Shown: one piece after another, positions 49,760 through 58,101 of the stretch
Layout of the letters: every line of letters begins with the position of its first letter
Position numbering within the stretch: the stretch's first letter is position 1
Source: Kiloniellaceae bacterium
GTDB taxonomy: Bacteria > Pseudomonadota > Alphaproteobacteria > Kiloniellales > J153
DNA: 63,241 nucleotides
Assembly: GCA_021776095.1 (NCBI GenBank)
Contig: JAJFGO010000042.1
Location: 1 to 63,241 of the forward strand
Direction of reading: 5' to 3'
Position numbers and translations under genes: made by a program
The notes under the pieces: model-generated
Told to the model about the DNA's origin: nothing
The model's database searches: none
What the model saw: the letters and a program-made list of their open reading frames with translations, nothing else

Positions 49760-52700
49760 TTAGGGTTTGAGCCAGGCGCGCAGGGCCTGCAGGTCTCGGC
49801 TGGCCTGGTCTTCGCCGGCCGCGATCGCGCGCTCGTACCAATGTATCGCCAGAGCGGGGTTGCCGAGTGTGCCGCGCGTGCCCAGCTCGCTCAGCACACG
49901 CGGATCGTAGGTCCGCCCGACCGCCGTCAGGGCCGTCGGGTCGCCCATGTCGGCCGCTTGCTCAAAGAACAGGCGGGCCGAGGCCACATCGCCCCGCTCC
50001 AGGTACTCGCCACCGCGCGTCAGCATCAGCTGGGCTGGATTCGACCGGTTCGCGGTTTGCGTTCGGCCGGCGGGCTTCGCGGCGGGTTTCGGGGCCGATT
50101 TCGGGGCGGCCGCTACGGCCGGCGCGGCGGCCGGCACCACGTCACTGGGCTTCAGCTTGTCGGTTTTGTCCGGGGCCGCAGGGGCGGCGGCGATCAGGGC
50201 CTCCTTGGCGGTTGCCGCCCGGGTTGAGGGCTCGCTACCCGCCGCGCGCAACTCGGCTTCGGCCAGCGACCGGGCCAAGTCCTTGGCTTCGGTTTTCCAG
50301 CGATCCAGTTCGGCGTCCAGGCGGCCGAGGTTCTCGCCGTCCTGCGCCGATTCGGATTCCAACGTTCGTAATTCGCTTCGTGCGTCGGCCAGACTGCTGG
50401 CGAGCAATTCGACGCGGGCCTGGGCTGTGGCGCGTTGCGTCTCTTGTTGCGCCGCCATGTCTTGGACCGCCGCCAATTCGGCCTTGAGGCGATCCGTGTC
50501 GCTCTTCGCGGCGTTGGCGGCTGCGCGCAACGTTTCTGTTTCGTCGCGACTTTGGCTCAGCGCTTGATTGAGCGATTCGGCGCGTGCCACCGCCGCTTGA
50601 CGCTCTTCGCCCAGGCCTGCCACCTGTCTTTCGGCGGTGGCCAGTTTCGAGGCCAGTTGCGCCGAGGTGCCGCTCGTGCCGTCCAGGGACGCGCGCAGGC
50701 TTTCGATTTCCTTCTCGGCGCTGCTTAGGTTCCGCGCCAATTCATCGGCCCGGGCGGTGGCGCTGTCCCGCGCCGCCGTAACCTGGCCGGATTGTTCGCG
50801 TGCGCCGGCCAGGAGGGTGCTCAACTCGGCCGCTTGGCCGTTGAGGCCCTCCATCTCCGCGTGCAGCTCCGTATTGGCCTTCATGGCGAGCGAGAGGTCT
50901 CCCTCGAGCCCTCGACTGCGCAGCTGTGTCGTTTCCAGGCTCGCGCGAAGCTGAACGGTCGCCTGGCGGCCGGTTTCCAGTTCTGCGTTGAGCCGCGCGA
51001 TTTCCTTGCCTGCGCGCTCGGCGGCGGTCTTCAGGCCCTCGACGTCGCGCTCGGTCTTGCCCAGAGTTGCCTTCAAGCGGCGCGACTCGGTTTCGACCCC
51101 GGTCAATTCCGCGACCCGCGCCTGTGCGGCCTCAAGGTCGGATTCAGCCGCGGCCATGCGGCCGGTCAGCGCTTCGCGCCCGGCGGTCGCCGTTCGGGTT
51201 TCCTGATCGGCCGCGCCCAGTTCCGTGGTCAGGCGTTGAATTACGGCCTGAGCGGCGGCGCCGGATTGGCGCAGGTTTTCGATCTCGTCCCGTGCCGCGA
51301 TTTCGGCCGCGGACGATTCGCTCAAGCGGGTCCGGGCGGTGGCGAGCTCTGCCTCGGCCGCCGCCAGATTGGCCTCGAGTGTCTGTTGTCCCGCGGTCAG
51401 GTCTTCGGTGCGCGCGGTCGCGGCGCCGAGCTCCTTTTCCAGGCGCGCCACATCCGCCCGGTCCGCGGCGCCGGCGCGGGATAGGGTTTCGATCTCGGCG
51501 CGCGCCGCCGTCAAGTTCTCGGTCAGGGCGGCGCTGTTCTGCTCAAGTTTCAGGCGCGCCAGCTTGCCGGCCTCGATCTCGCCTTGGGCCGTGGCGAGCG
51601 CTTCGCTCAGGCCGCGCGTGGCGGCTTCGGCGGCGGCGGCCTCCGTACCCGGCTCGCCCCCGGTACGGGCTACCGCCAGGGCTGTGGTCAGTTGCTGGAC
51701 CGCCGTCCTGAGATCGGCGTTCGCTTGCTCTGTCTCGCTTAAGCTCTGTCGAACCCCGTCGGCTTCGGCGGTTTGGGCGTGCAAGCCCGCGATCTCTTGC
51801 CGCGCCGCCGCCAGTTCAGCGGCAAGAGCTTCGGAGTCCGGGCGCGTTTGAGCGGCGCTGTTGTCCGTTGCCGGGGCACTTTGTTGCGTTTGCCAAATAG
51901 TGTTCAGGCCGGGCCCGCCGAACTCCAACCACGCGGCCGCACCCGCGGCGGCGAGCAGCGCACCGCAAATCGCACCGGCCGCGATACCGGGCAGGCTGGA
52001 CGCCGCGGCCGGCGCCTGCCGGCGGGGCGTCCCGATTGGGGACCCCGGTTTCATGACCAGGACCGGCACGTCCTGGGTCACCGTACCGGCCTTGCTGGCG
52101 CGAGCCTTGGGCCGGAAGGTTTTGCGCAGCGATCCTCGAGCCGAGGGTTCGGCCGGTCTACGGGCTGCAGCCGCGGTATCGACGGCAGGCGGACCCAGGG
52201 CCGCGACCGGGGCCGGCTTAGGGTCGGGGTCTTTTGCGCCCTGAGGCGAAGAGCCTTTGGCGTCCTTCGGTGCGGGATCGTTTTGGCTCTCTAGCGCGGC
52301 ATCCTTTAAGCCGCTCGGCGCTGTGCCGGCGCTCGGCTCGGCGGCTTTTCCCTTGCTCGCCGAAGGCTCGCCTTCATTGATGACCTGGGCCTCGGAACCG
52401 GTTGCATCCGCCGTGGCCAAATCGTCCTGGTCCGGGCTGCGCCGTGCGCCCGCTGAGGCAAACGCCTGGGAGCCGATGCGCTCCATGGCGCGAACCACCA
52501 AACGGGACACCTCGCTCGGGTCCGGGTCCGGCTTTTCTTTCGACCCTGCCTCTAAGAGCGGCGTCTGCTCGTCATCGGCGGGCTCGGCCCAGAAATGCGG
52601 CAGCAGCCGATCCTGCTCGCGGCAAAAATTTTCGAGATCGCTCCAGCACAACTGGCGGTGCGGGTCGGGCTCGACCTTGAGGCGGGTGGGCGCAAGATCG

Positions 52701-52867
52701 CCGTCCTCGGATTCCGGGCCCAAAGACGCCCCATCGGCGGAAGCGGCATAGGCCCACTCCGCCAACTCGCGCTCAAGGTCTTTGGCGCTGTCTCCGGTCT
52801 CCGCGCTCCACAACTGAGCGATTTCTTCAATGCTCAGCTGTTGCGGCCGTACGTCCTGTGCGGCCAT
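49760..52867 (-). CDS. Giant coiled-coil membrane protein with Sel1-type C-terminal repeats
   Basis: 1035 residues. A short N-terminal soluble domain (about 1-95, LSIEEIAQLWSAETGDSAKD and LCWSDLENFCREQDRLLPHFW) is followed by a low-complexity Pro/Ala/Lys region (about 100-285) and one transmembrane helix (about 288-315, SLPGIAAGAICGALLAAAGAAAW). A very long Ala/Glu/Gln-rich coiled coil (about 340-870) comes next. After a second Pro/Ala linker there are Sel1/TPR-like repeats at the C-terminus (GDVASARLFFEQAADMGDPTALTAVGRTYD and GNPALAIHWYERAIAAGEDQA). It would be anchored in the inner membrane, probably with coiled coil and repeats in the periplasm. A cell-envelope scaffold role is inferred. 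Confidence 0.85.
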   Translation of the reverse strand: MAAQDVRPQQLSIEEIAQLWSAETGDSAKDLERELAEWAYAASADGASLGPESEDGDLAPTRLKVEPDPHRQLCWSDLENFCREQDRLLPHFWAEPADDEQTPLLEAGSKEKPDPDPSEVSRLVVRAMERIGSQAFASAGARRSPDQDDLATADATGSEAQVINEGEPSASKGKAAEPSAGTAPSGLKDAALESQNDPAPKDAKGSSPQGAKDPDPKPAPVAALGPPAVDTAAAARRPAEPSARGSLRKTFRPKARASKAGTVTQDVPVLVMKPGSPIGTPRRQAPAAASSLPGIAAGAICGALLAAAGAAAWLEFGGPGLNTIWQTQQSAPATDNSAAQTRPDSEALAAELAAARQEIAGLHAQTAEADGVRQSLSETEQANADLRTAVQQLTTALAVARTGGEPGTEAAAAEAATRGLSEALATAQGEIEAGKLARLKLEQNSAALTENLTAARAEIETLSRAGAADRADVARLEKELGAATARTEDLTAGQQTLEANLAAAEAELATARTRLSESSAAEIAARDEIENLRQSGAAAQAVIQRLTTELGAADQETRTATAGREALTGRMAAAESDLEAAQARVAELTGVETESRRLKATLGKTERDVEGLKTAAERAGKEIARLNAELETGRQATVQLRASLETTQLRSRGLEGDLSLAMKANTELHAEMEGLNGQAAELSTLLAGAREQSGQVTAARDSATARADELARNLSSAEKEIESLRASLDGTSGTSAQLASKLATAERQVAGLGEERQAAVARAESLNQALSQSRDETETLRAAANAAKSDTDRLKAELAAVQDMAAQQETQRATAQARVELLASSLADARSELRTLESESAQDGENLGRLDAELDRWKTEAKDLARSLAEAELRAAGSEPSTRAATAKEALIAAAPAAPDKTDKLKPSDVVPAAAPAVAAAPKSAPKPAAKPAGRTQTANRSNPAQLMLTRGGEYLERGDVASARLFFEQAADMGDPTALTAVGRTYDPRVLSELGTRGTLGNPALAIHWYERAIAAGEDQASRDLQALRAWLKP

Positions 52868-53019
52868 GAAAGGGTTGTTCCCTGTGTGCCTCTTGGTTGC
52901 CTGGATATTACATCACAGGCCAAGCCGACGCCATTGCGGAGATGAAACAGGGAAGAAAAAAGCAGAAATTTGGGCGTTGTGGTTAATAAACCGGGCCTCA
53001 GGTGAAATATCCGCGGGCC

Positions 53020-53928
53020 CTAGCTCAAGCGATGGACCGGGGACTCCTTGGGCCAGAACAGGTAACGCAGGGCGATTCGGCCGTAACCGGGCAAAAGATA
53101 GCCGCCGTTATGCTCCAAAACGGCTTCTCGGTTCTGCCAATAGCGTGCCGGCAAGCGGTACCAGGCGGTTCCGGGCTCAAGGTGATGCACCGTGTGAAGA
53201 TTGTTGTTCAGAAACATCAGGGACATAACCGGGCCCGACTCGACAATGGCGGTGCGTTCGCGAACCTCTGGGCGGGCCTGGTGTTCGAGGAACGAGCGCA
53301 CGAGATTGAAGCTGGCGCCCGGATAAGCGAAGAAGACAAGATATTCGATCACCGGAATATCGCATATGCCCACGACCCAGCCGAGTACCAGGGCGCAGGA
53401 CACGACATGCCAGGCCCAGATGCCCAGGTGCCGGCGGTCGCCCGCCAGGACTCGGCCAATTTCCCCGCTTCCCAGGCGCCAAAGGCTCAGGAATGGCCCC
53501 AAGGCCAGGCGTCCGGCCAGGGTGTTCAGAACCCAGAACCAGGCCCGCGAAATCGGGCCGAATCGGGCCCAATTCTGGGGCGTCACATAGAAGGATTCAG
53601 GGTCATCGACCGGGTCGGTCAGGGCGGCGTCGTTGTGATGGGTTAGGTGGGTTTCGCGATAGATCCGAAACGGCATCCAAAGCCAGAGAATTGGGAAAAC
53701 CAGGCCTTCGTTCACGCGCGGCCAGGGCGTCGGGTGGCCATGCACGACCTCGTGCTGAAGCGCGCCATGCCAGGCCAGTAAATAGGCCGCCAAGGGGACC
53801 ACCAGCCACCAAGGCAGGGCGTGATACCACCAGGTCAAGAGCCCGAAGCCGCCGTAAATAGCTACGGCAACCGCAATAGTTGGCCATTCGATGCGCGCCG
53901 GCGTCCGGCCGCTCAGTGTTCGTCCCAT
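53020..53928 (-). CDS. Membrane fatty acid desaturase
   Basis: Integral-membrane di-iron desaturase or hydroxylase of 302 residues. The histidine boxes are clear: HEVVHGH (59-65), HLTHH (94-98) and, near residue 250, NLHTVHHLEP. Four to five hydrophobic segments alternate with them. ATG 53928 has AGGAG 7 nt upstream and gives a sensible start (MGRTLSGRTPARIEWPTIAVAVAIYGG); the open frame before it is not used. Divergent from an XRE regulator gene at 54205, which probably controls it. The chain position attacked is not deducible; beta-carotene hydroxylase-like activity is an alternative. Confidence 0.9.
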   Translation of the reverse strand: MGRTLSGRTPARIEWPTIAVAVAIYGGFGLLTWWYHALPWWLVVPLAAYLLAWHGALQHEVVHGHPTPWPRVNEGLVFPILWLWMPFRIYRETHLTHHNDAALTDPVDDPESFYVTPQNWARFGPISRAWFWVLNTLAGRLALGPFLSLWRLGSGEIGRVLAGDRRHLGIWAWHVVSCALVLGWVVGICDIPVIEYLVFFAYPGASFNLVRSFLEHQARPEVRERTAIVESGPVMSLMFLNNNLHTVHHLEPGTAWYRLPARYWQNREAVLEHNGGYLLPGYGRIALRYLFWPKESPVHRLS

Positions 53929-54204
53929 GCCCGACTCCTGGCCCTTATTCCGGTCCGGCAAATGTCTAGCCGAGCCTTCGTGGACCGTATCTTCGGATGA
54001 GGATATCGCTCTATGTCTTTGATAACAACGATGGAATGTGCATAATCTAACAATGTTGTCAACAAAGCGAGCGGTTTGGTGACAACTCGTAAATTCGTTG
54101 ATACTATCATCAGTAGTTTGGGATGCCGACGGCCGCCCCGGCGGGGCCTGTGGGCCCACCCTGGGTGCCAAGCCAGCATTGGGCCTAAATGAGGAGCGTT
54201 AGCC
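53929..54204. promoter_or_regulatory. Divergent control region with palindromic sites, desaturase / XRE regulator
   Basis: The 276-bp gap includes an AT-rich core at about 54010-54115. It has TGTTG-T-CAACA (54054-54064) and TGATA-C-TATCA (54099-54109), both perfect short palindromes, plus related GATAACAAC and GTGACAACTC. These are plausible operators for the adjacent XRE protein. Promoters in both directions are expected here. Confidence 0.5.
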
Positions 54205-55113
54205 TTGGTAAAGAAGCGACAGACGGTTGAGGTGTTTCGCGAGCGCCTGACCGCCGCGATCGAGAGTTCGGGCCTAAGCCGCGCCGCCTTCGCGGAGCGG
54301 GCCGGCCTCGACCGCTCGACGCTTTCGCAGCTTTTGTCTCACAACAACGATCGCCTGCCGCGTGCCGAGACCATCGCGGCGATCGCGGCGCGCGAGCAGA
54401 TCAGCGTGGACTGGCTCTTGGGTATCAGCCAGGAAGGCCAGCTCGGTGCCGGCGTCTTGGCGCAGGTTCTGGAGATCGAGGCGGGTGCCGGTTCGCCGGC
54501 CGACGCCCGCCTGGCGCGCTGGCGGGCCGAGGCAGCCGGATACAAGATCCGTTATGTGCCCACGACCCTACCGGATTTCCTCAAGACCGAGGAGGTGATC
54601 CGCTACGAGTACCACGAGTATGACACCCGTTTGCCCAAGGTGCGCATCGAGCAGGCCGAAGAGGGGCTAGCTTACACGCGCCAGCCGGAAACCGATGTCG
54701 AGGTGTGCACTTCGATCCAGTCCCTAGAGGAGTTCGCCCTCGGCCATGGGATTTGGAGCGGATTGCCGGCCGCCGTCCGGGCCGCGCAACTGGATGCCGC
54801 CGCAACCTTAATGGAGGAGCTTTATCCGAGCTTCCGTTGGTTCCTCTTCGATGGGTTGCAACGCTATTCCGTGCCGCTGACCATTTTCGGGCCGAAGCGC
54901 GCGGCGATCTATCTGGGCGACATGTATTTCGTGTTCAATTCGACCGAACATATCCGGGTTCTGACTCAGCGTTTCGACGATTTGATCCGCCACGCGGTGG
55001 TTCAGCCGCCCGACGTGACTGCGATGGTGCGAAAGCTGAGAGATGACTTGGAGGCCGCGGCGAAATCCGGCAACGGCGCGGCGACCGATGAGGCAAGGGG
55101 GCCGGTCCAATGA
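54205..55113 (+). CDS. XRE-family transcriptional regulator with large C-terminal domain
   Basis: Regulator of 302 residues. The helix-turn-helix is at about residues 10-75 (FRERLTAAIESSGLSRAAFAERAGLDRSTLSQLLSHNNDRLPRAETIAAIAA). The remaining part (about 90-285) is an effector region I do not recognise (GYKIRYVPTTLPDFLKTEEVIRYEYHEYD, YPSFRWFLFDGLQRYSVPLTIFGPKRAAIYLGDMYFVFNS). Start TTG 54205 with GAGGAG upstream. Its stop overlaps the start of the GFA gene (ATGA), and it is divergent from the desaturase, so it may control both directions. Confidence 0.88.
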   Translation: MVKKRQTVEVFRERLTAAIESSGLSRAAFAERAGLDRSTLSQLLSHNNDRLPRAETIAAIAAREQISVDWLLGISQEGQLGAGVLAQVLEIEAGAGSPADARLARWRAEAAGYKIRYVPTTLPDFLKTEEVIRYEYHEYDTRLPKVRIEQAEEGLAYTRQPETDVEVCTSIQSLEEFALGHGIWSGLPAAVRAAQLDAAATLMEELYPSFRWFLFDGLQRYSVPLTIFGPKRAAIYLGDMYFVFNSTEHIRVLTQRFDDLIRHAVVQPPDVTAMVRKLRDDLEAAAKSGNGAATDEARGPVQ

Positions 55114-55529
55114 GCGAAACCGCGAAGCGGCCGCAGGCCAAGGGCGGTTGCCTGTGCAGTGCCGTGACCTACGAGGTCTTTGGGCCCATGCGCCAGGTCA
55201 TCAATTGCCATTGCGGTCAGTGCCGGCGCACCCACGGCCACTTCGCGGGTTATTCCAACGTGCGCCGGGACGATTTCGTCCTGACCGAGGAGCGGGGCCT
55301 GAAATGGTACGAGTCCTCGGACGTCGCTCGGCGCGGCTTCTGTGGCGAGTGCGGCGGCAGCCTGTTCTACGACCGACGGATCGGCGACACGATCTCGATC
55401 GCGGCTGGCACCCTGAATGAACCGAGCGGCCTGAAGACGGTGGCGCACATCTTCATGGCCGATAAGGGCGACTATTACGAGATCGACGACGGATTAAAGA
55501 CCTACCCGGGAACTCAGACCAAAGCCTGA
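55110..55529 (+). CDS. GFA-family (CENP-V/GFA) zinc protein
   Basis: Small zinc protein of 139 residues belonging to the glutathione-dependent formaldehyde-activating (GFA) fold. The zinc cysteines are visible: GGCLCSAVTYE, NCHCGQCRRTHG and GFCGECGGSLFYD. Whether it acts on S-hydroxymethylglutathione is unknown; most members lack a proven activity. Translationally coupled to the XRE gene (ATGA overlap) and 14 bp before the PhnD-like gene. Tdm in this window would make formaldehyde, but the distance (26 kb) makes a link speculative. Confidence 0.9.
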   Translation: MSETAKRPQAKGGCLCSAVTYEVFGPMRQVINCHCGQCRRTHGHFAGYSNVRRDDFVLTEERGLKWYESSDVARRGFCGECGGSLFYDRRIGDTISIAAGTLNEPSGLKTVAHIFMADKGDYYEIDDGLKTYPGTQTKA

Positions 55530-55543
55530 AAGGGAATGCGCCA

Positions 55544-56350
55544 GTGACCACCGTCAGCCTGCCCATGTACGACCTACCGGAGGCCGAACGCGCGACCGAT
55601 GCCTGGTGGTCGGGCCTGGCGCGTGCCATGAGTCGCGAAGGTTTGCCCGAGGTTCCGGACCGCTTGACCCGTGGCCGGAGTTTCGCCGAGCTGTGGCGCG
55701 ATCCGGACCTCCTGTTCAGCCAAACCTGCGGCTATCCCCTGACCCATGCCTACAAGGACGATCTGCGTTTGGTCGCAACACCGGTCTTTGCCGCGCCCGG
55801 CTGCCAGGGTGCGTCCTATTGCAGCCTGGTCGTGGTGCGCGACGACGACCCGGCGCAAACGCCAACCGATTTGAAAGGGCGCGTTGCCGCCTTCAATTCG
55901 TCCGATTCTCAATCCGGTTACAGCGCGCTACGCGCGGTGATGGCGCCTTATAGCGAGGACGGAAAAGTCTTCGCACGCACGATCCAAAGTGGGTCTCATG
56001 CCGAGAGCCTGGCCATAGTGGCGCGTGGGGACGCGGATGTTTGCACGGTCGATTGCGTGACCCACGCCCTGCTGGCGCGCTATCGTCCGGCGTCAGTAAA
56101 CGGTCTGCGCGTCCTGGCCGAAAGCCCTGGCGCGCCCGGCTTACCCTATGTCACGCGGGCCGGCTTGGATGACGACCGCCTAGCCCGTCTGCGTGCCGCC
56201 CTGTTCGCGGCGCTCGACGATTCCGGCTTGGCTGAGGCCCGCGCCGCGCTGCTGATCGCCGGCGCGGAGATCATGCCGGAGACAGCTTACGACCGGATCC
56301 TGGAGATCGAGCGCACCGCCGCCGACCTTGGTTACTCCAAACTCGCCTGA
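55544..56350 (+). CDS. PhnD-like phosphate/phosphonate-binding-fold protein without signal peptide
   Basis: 268-residue protein with the fold signature of PhnD-type periplasmic-binding proteins: LFSQTCGYPLTHAYKDDLRLVATPVFAAPGCQGASYCSLVVVRDDDPAQTPTDLKGRVAAFNSSDSQSGYSALRA, then SHAESLAIVARGDADVCTVDCVTHALL. It starts MTTVSLPMYDLPEAERATDAWW with no export signal, so it would be cytoplasmic, a sensor or enzyme rather than a transporter receptor. GTG start at 55544, third gene of the XRE-GFA transcript. Its 3' end overlaps the convergent gene at 56332 by 19 bp. Confidence 0.85.
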   Translation: MTTVSLPMYDLPEAERATDAWWSGLARAMSREGLPEVPDRLTRGRSFAELWRDPDLLFSQTCGYPLTHAYKDDLRLVATPVFAAPGCQGASYCSLVVVRDDDPAQTPTDLKGRVAAFNSSDSQSGYSALRAVMAPYSEDGKVFARTIQSGSHAESLAIVARGDADVCTVDCVTHALLARYRPASVNGLRVLAESPGAPGLPYVTRAGLDDDRLARLRAALFAALDDSGLAEARAALLIAGAEIMPETAYDRILEIERTAADLGYSKLA

Positions 56351-57951
56351 GCATCCTTGAGCGCGTGCCGTGCGGCCACTGCCACGGCCGCCAGGTCTCG
56401 GGCCGCGTCGATGCGCGTCCAGGCGATCTTGCCGAGATCGTAATCTTGCTGCGCGCGCAGGACCGGCGCGGTTGCGTCGGAGGCGTCGCCACGGCGGTGT
56501 TCCACCCGTTGCAACTGCACCTTTTGCGGCGCCTCGAGCCACAGGCCGGCAAAGGGCACACCCAATTCCGCCGCTAAGTTCTCGGCCGCTACGCGTTCCT
56601 CCGGCCGGGCATAGACTGCGTCGAGGACAACCGCCCGGCCGGCGCCAAGCGCCGTGCGCGCGCGGTCCAGCATGGCGTCATAAACCTCTTGGCTGGCTTG
56701 GGCCGTGTAGGCCGCGCTCGGCAATCGGGTTAACTCGCCGACATCGGCCAGGCTCTTGCGCAAGACATCGCTGCGCAGATGCAACGCGCCCGGCGGCGCG
56801 CCGAGCCCCGGCGCCAAGGCGCGGGAGAGGGCGGTCTTGCCGGTGCCCGACAAGCCGCCGACCGCAACCAAACGCGCCGGCGCGGGGGCCAGATAAGCCA
56901 TGGCCGCGGCGGCATAGGCGCGCGCGTCGTCGTGCAGCCGGTTGCGGACCTCGGCGTCGGTTTGGCTGGCCACCATGCTGGCGCTGACCTTGGCGCGGAC
57001 CGCCGCGCGCACGGATAGGAATAGGGGCAGGGCGGCCAAGCCGGCGATATCGGCACGCCGTTGCAGGTAGCGGTTCAGGACGATGTTGGCGAAAGCGCAC
57101 AGGCCGCGCCGTTCCAAATCCATGAGCAGGAAGGCCAGGTCGTAGAGCACGTCGATGCAGGCGATGGCGTCGTTGAACTCGATGCAGTCGAAGATAACCG
57201 GACGGCCTTCGATCACGCAGATGTTGCGCAAGTGGAGATCGCCGTGACAGCGGCGGACAAGGCCGCCCTCAAGGCGCGCGTCCAGCAGCACCACCACTTG
57301 GCCGAGGGCGCGTAGGGTCGCTGCTTCCAGCCTGGGCGCGTCGGGGAACAGATCGGGCCGTGCCGTCATTTCGGCGGCGTTTTCTACAATCACCGCGCGC
57401 AATCCGGCCGCACCGCCACCGGTCTTGCCCGCTGCCGCGTTTTGGCCGGCGACCGGCTCCGCCGCCTCGTGCAGGGCCGCGATCTCGTCCGCCAGATCGG
57501 CCATCATGGCGGCGCTCAGCTTGCCTGCCCGCGCCAGGCGGTCGCCCAGGTTCGCCTGATCGAAGCGGCGCATGACGACCATCCATTCGATTGCCTCGCC
57601 CGGACCGCCGATGGCCAGCGCGCCGTCGGCCCGGCGCACCAAAGGTTCCGCCGCCAGATACAGTGAGGGCGCGGTGCGCCGGTTCAGCGCAACTTCGCGC
57701 ACACAGGCCGCATGTCGCAGCGCCAGGGTGGAGAAGTCCATGTAGGGATACTTGACCGCACGCTTGACCTTGTAAGCGCGCTCTCCCGCGAGGAACACCA
57801 TGGCGCCGTGAGTGTCGATACGCTCGACCGAGGTTACCCCGGGCCCGTGGTTGCGCGGATCGCCCAGCCATTTGGCGGATTCGCCCTGAGCGGCGACAAC
57901 GTGCTTGGGAAGCTCGGGCGCTCGGGGGCGCGGGGCCTTTGATTTCGCCAT
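56332..57951 (-). CDS. Fused aminoglycoside-phosphotransferase-like / P-loop kinase protein
   Basis: 539-residue two-domain protein of the bifunctional APH / AAA family. The N-terminal half (about 40-330) is a protein-kinase-like fold with the catalytic-loop equivalent RRCHGDLHLRNICVIEGRPVIFDCIEFND. The C-terminal half (about 355-525) is a P-loop kinase with Walker A GGLSGTGKTALSRAL, and a DAVYARPEER Asp-rich segment. The family is widespread, and the phosphorylated substrate is not known. Start ATG 57951 with GGAG upstream. Divergent from the Lon-like gene. Whether it gives drug resistance cannot be inferred. Confidence 0.87.
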   Translation of the reverse strand: MAKSKAPRPRAPELPKHVVAAQGESAKWLGDPRNHGPGVTSVERIDTHGAMVFLAGERAYKVKRAVKYPYMDFSTLALRHAACVREVALNRRTAPSLYLAAEPLVRRADGALAIGGPGEAIEWMVVMRRFDQANLGDRLARAGKLSAAMMADLADEIAALHEAAEPVAGQNAAAGKTGGGAAGLRAVIVENAAEMTARPDLFPDAPRLEAATLRALGQVVVLLDARLEGGLVRRCHGDLHLRNICVIEGRPVIFDCIEFNDAIACIDVLYDLAFLLMDLERRGLCAFANIVLNRYLQRRADIAGLAALPLFLSVRAAVRAKVSASMVASQTDAEVRNRLHDDARAYAAAAMAYLAPAPARLVAVGGLSGTGKTALSRALAPGLGAPPGALHLRSDVLRKSLADVGELTRLPSAAYTAQASQEVYDAMLDRARTALGAGRAVVLDAVYARPEERVAAENLAAELGVPFAGLWLEAPQKVQLQRVEHRRGDASDATAPVLRAQQDYDLGKIAWTRIDAARDLAAVAVAARHALKDAQASLE

Positions 57952-58101
57952 GCTACTCCGTGGCTCGCGCGGACTGTTTAGGTCTTGAGCTTCCGCGCCG
58001 CCTTGATGTGGGTCAAGGGCGCGGGGATGCGCCGGCCCCTGGGTGCTGCTACTCTTGGAGTCTGGCCTTGATAGGGCCGCAACAAACGCGAAGCGAGTCC
58101 C

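Noticed and set aside
50792-51711. Plus-strand frames of over 200 codons inside the coiled-coil gene
   Set aside because: Compositional artefact of Ala/Glu-rich codons on the other strand.
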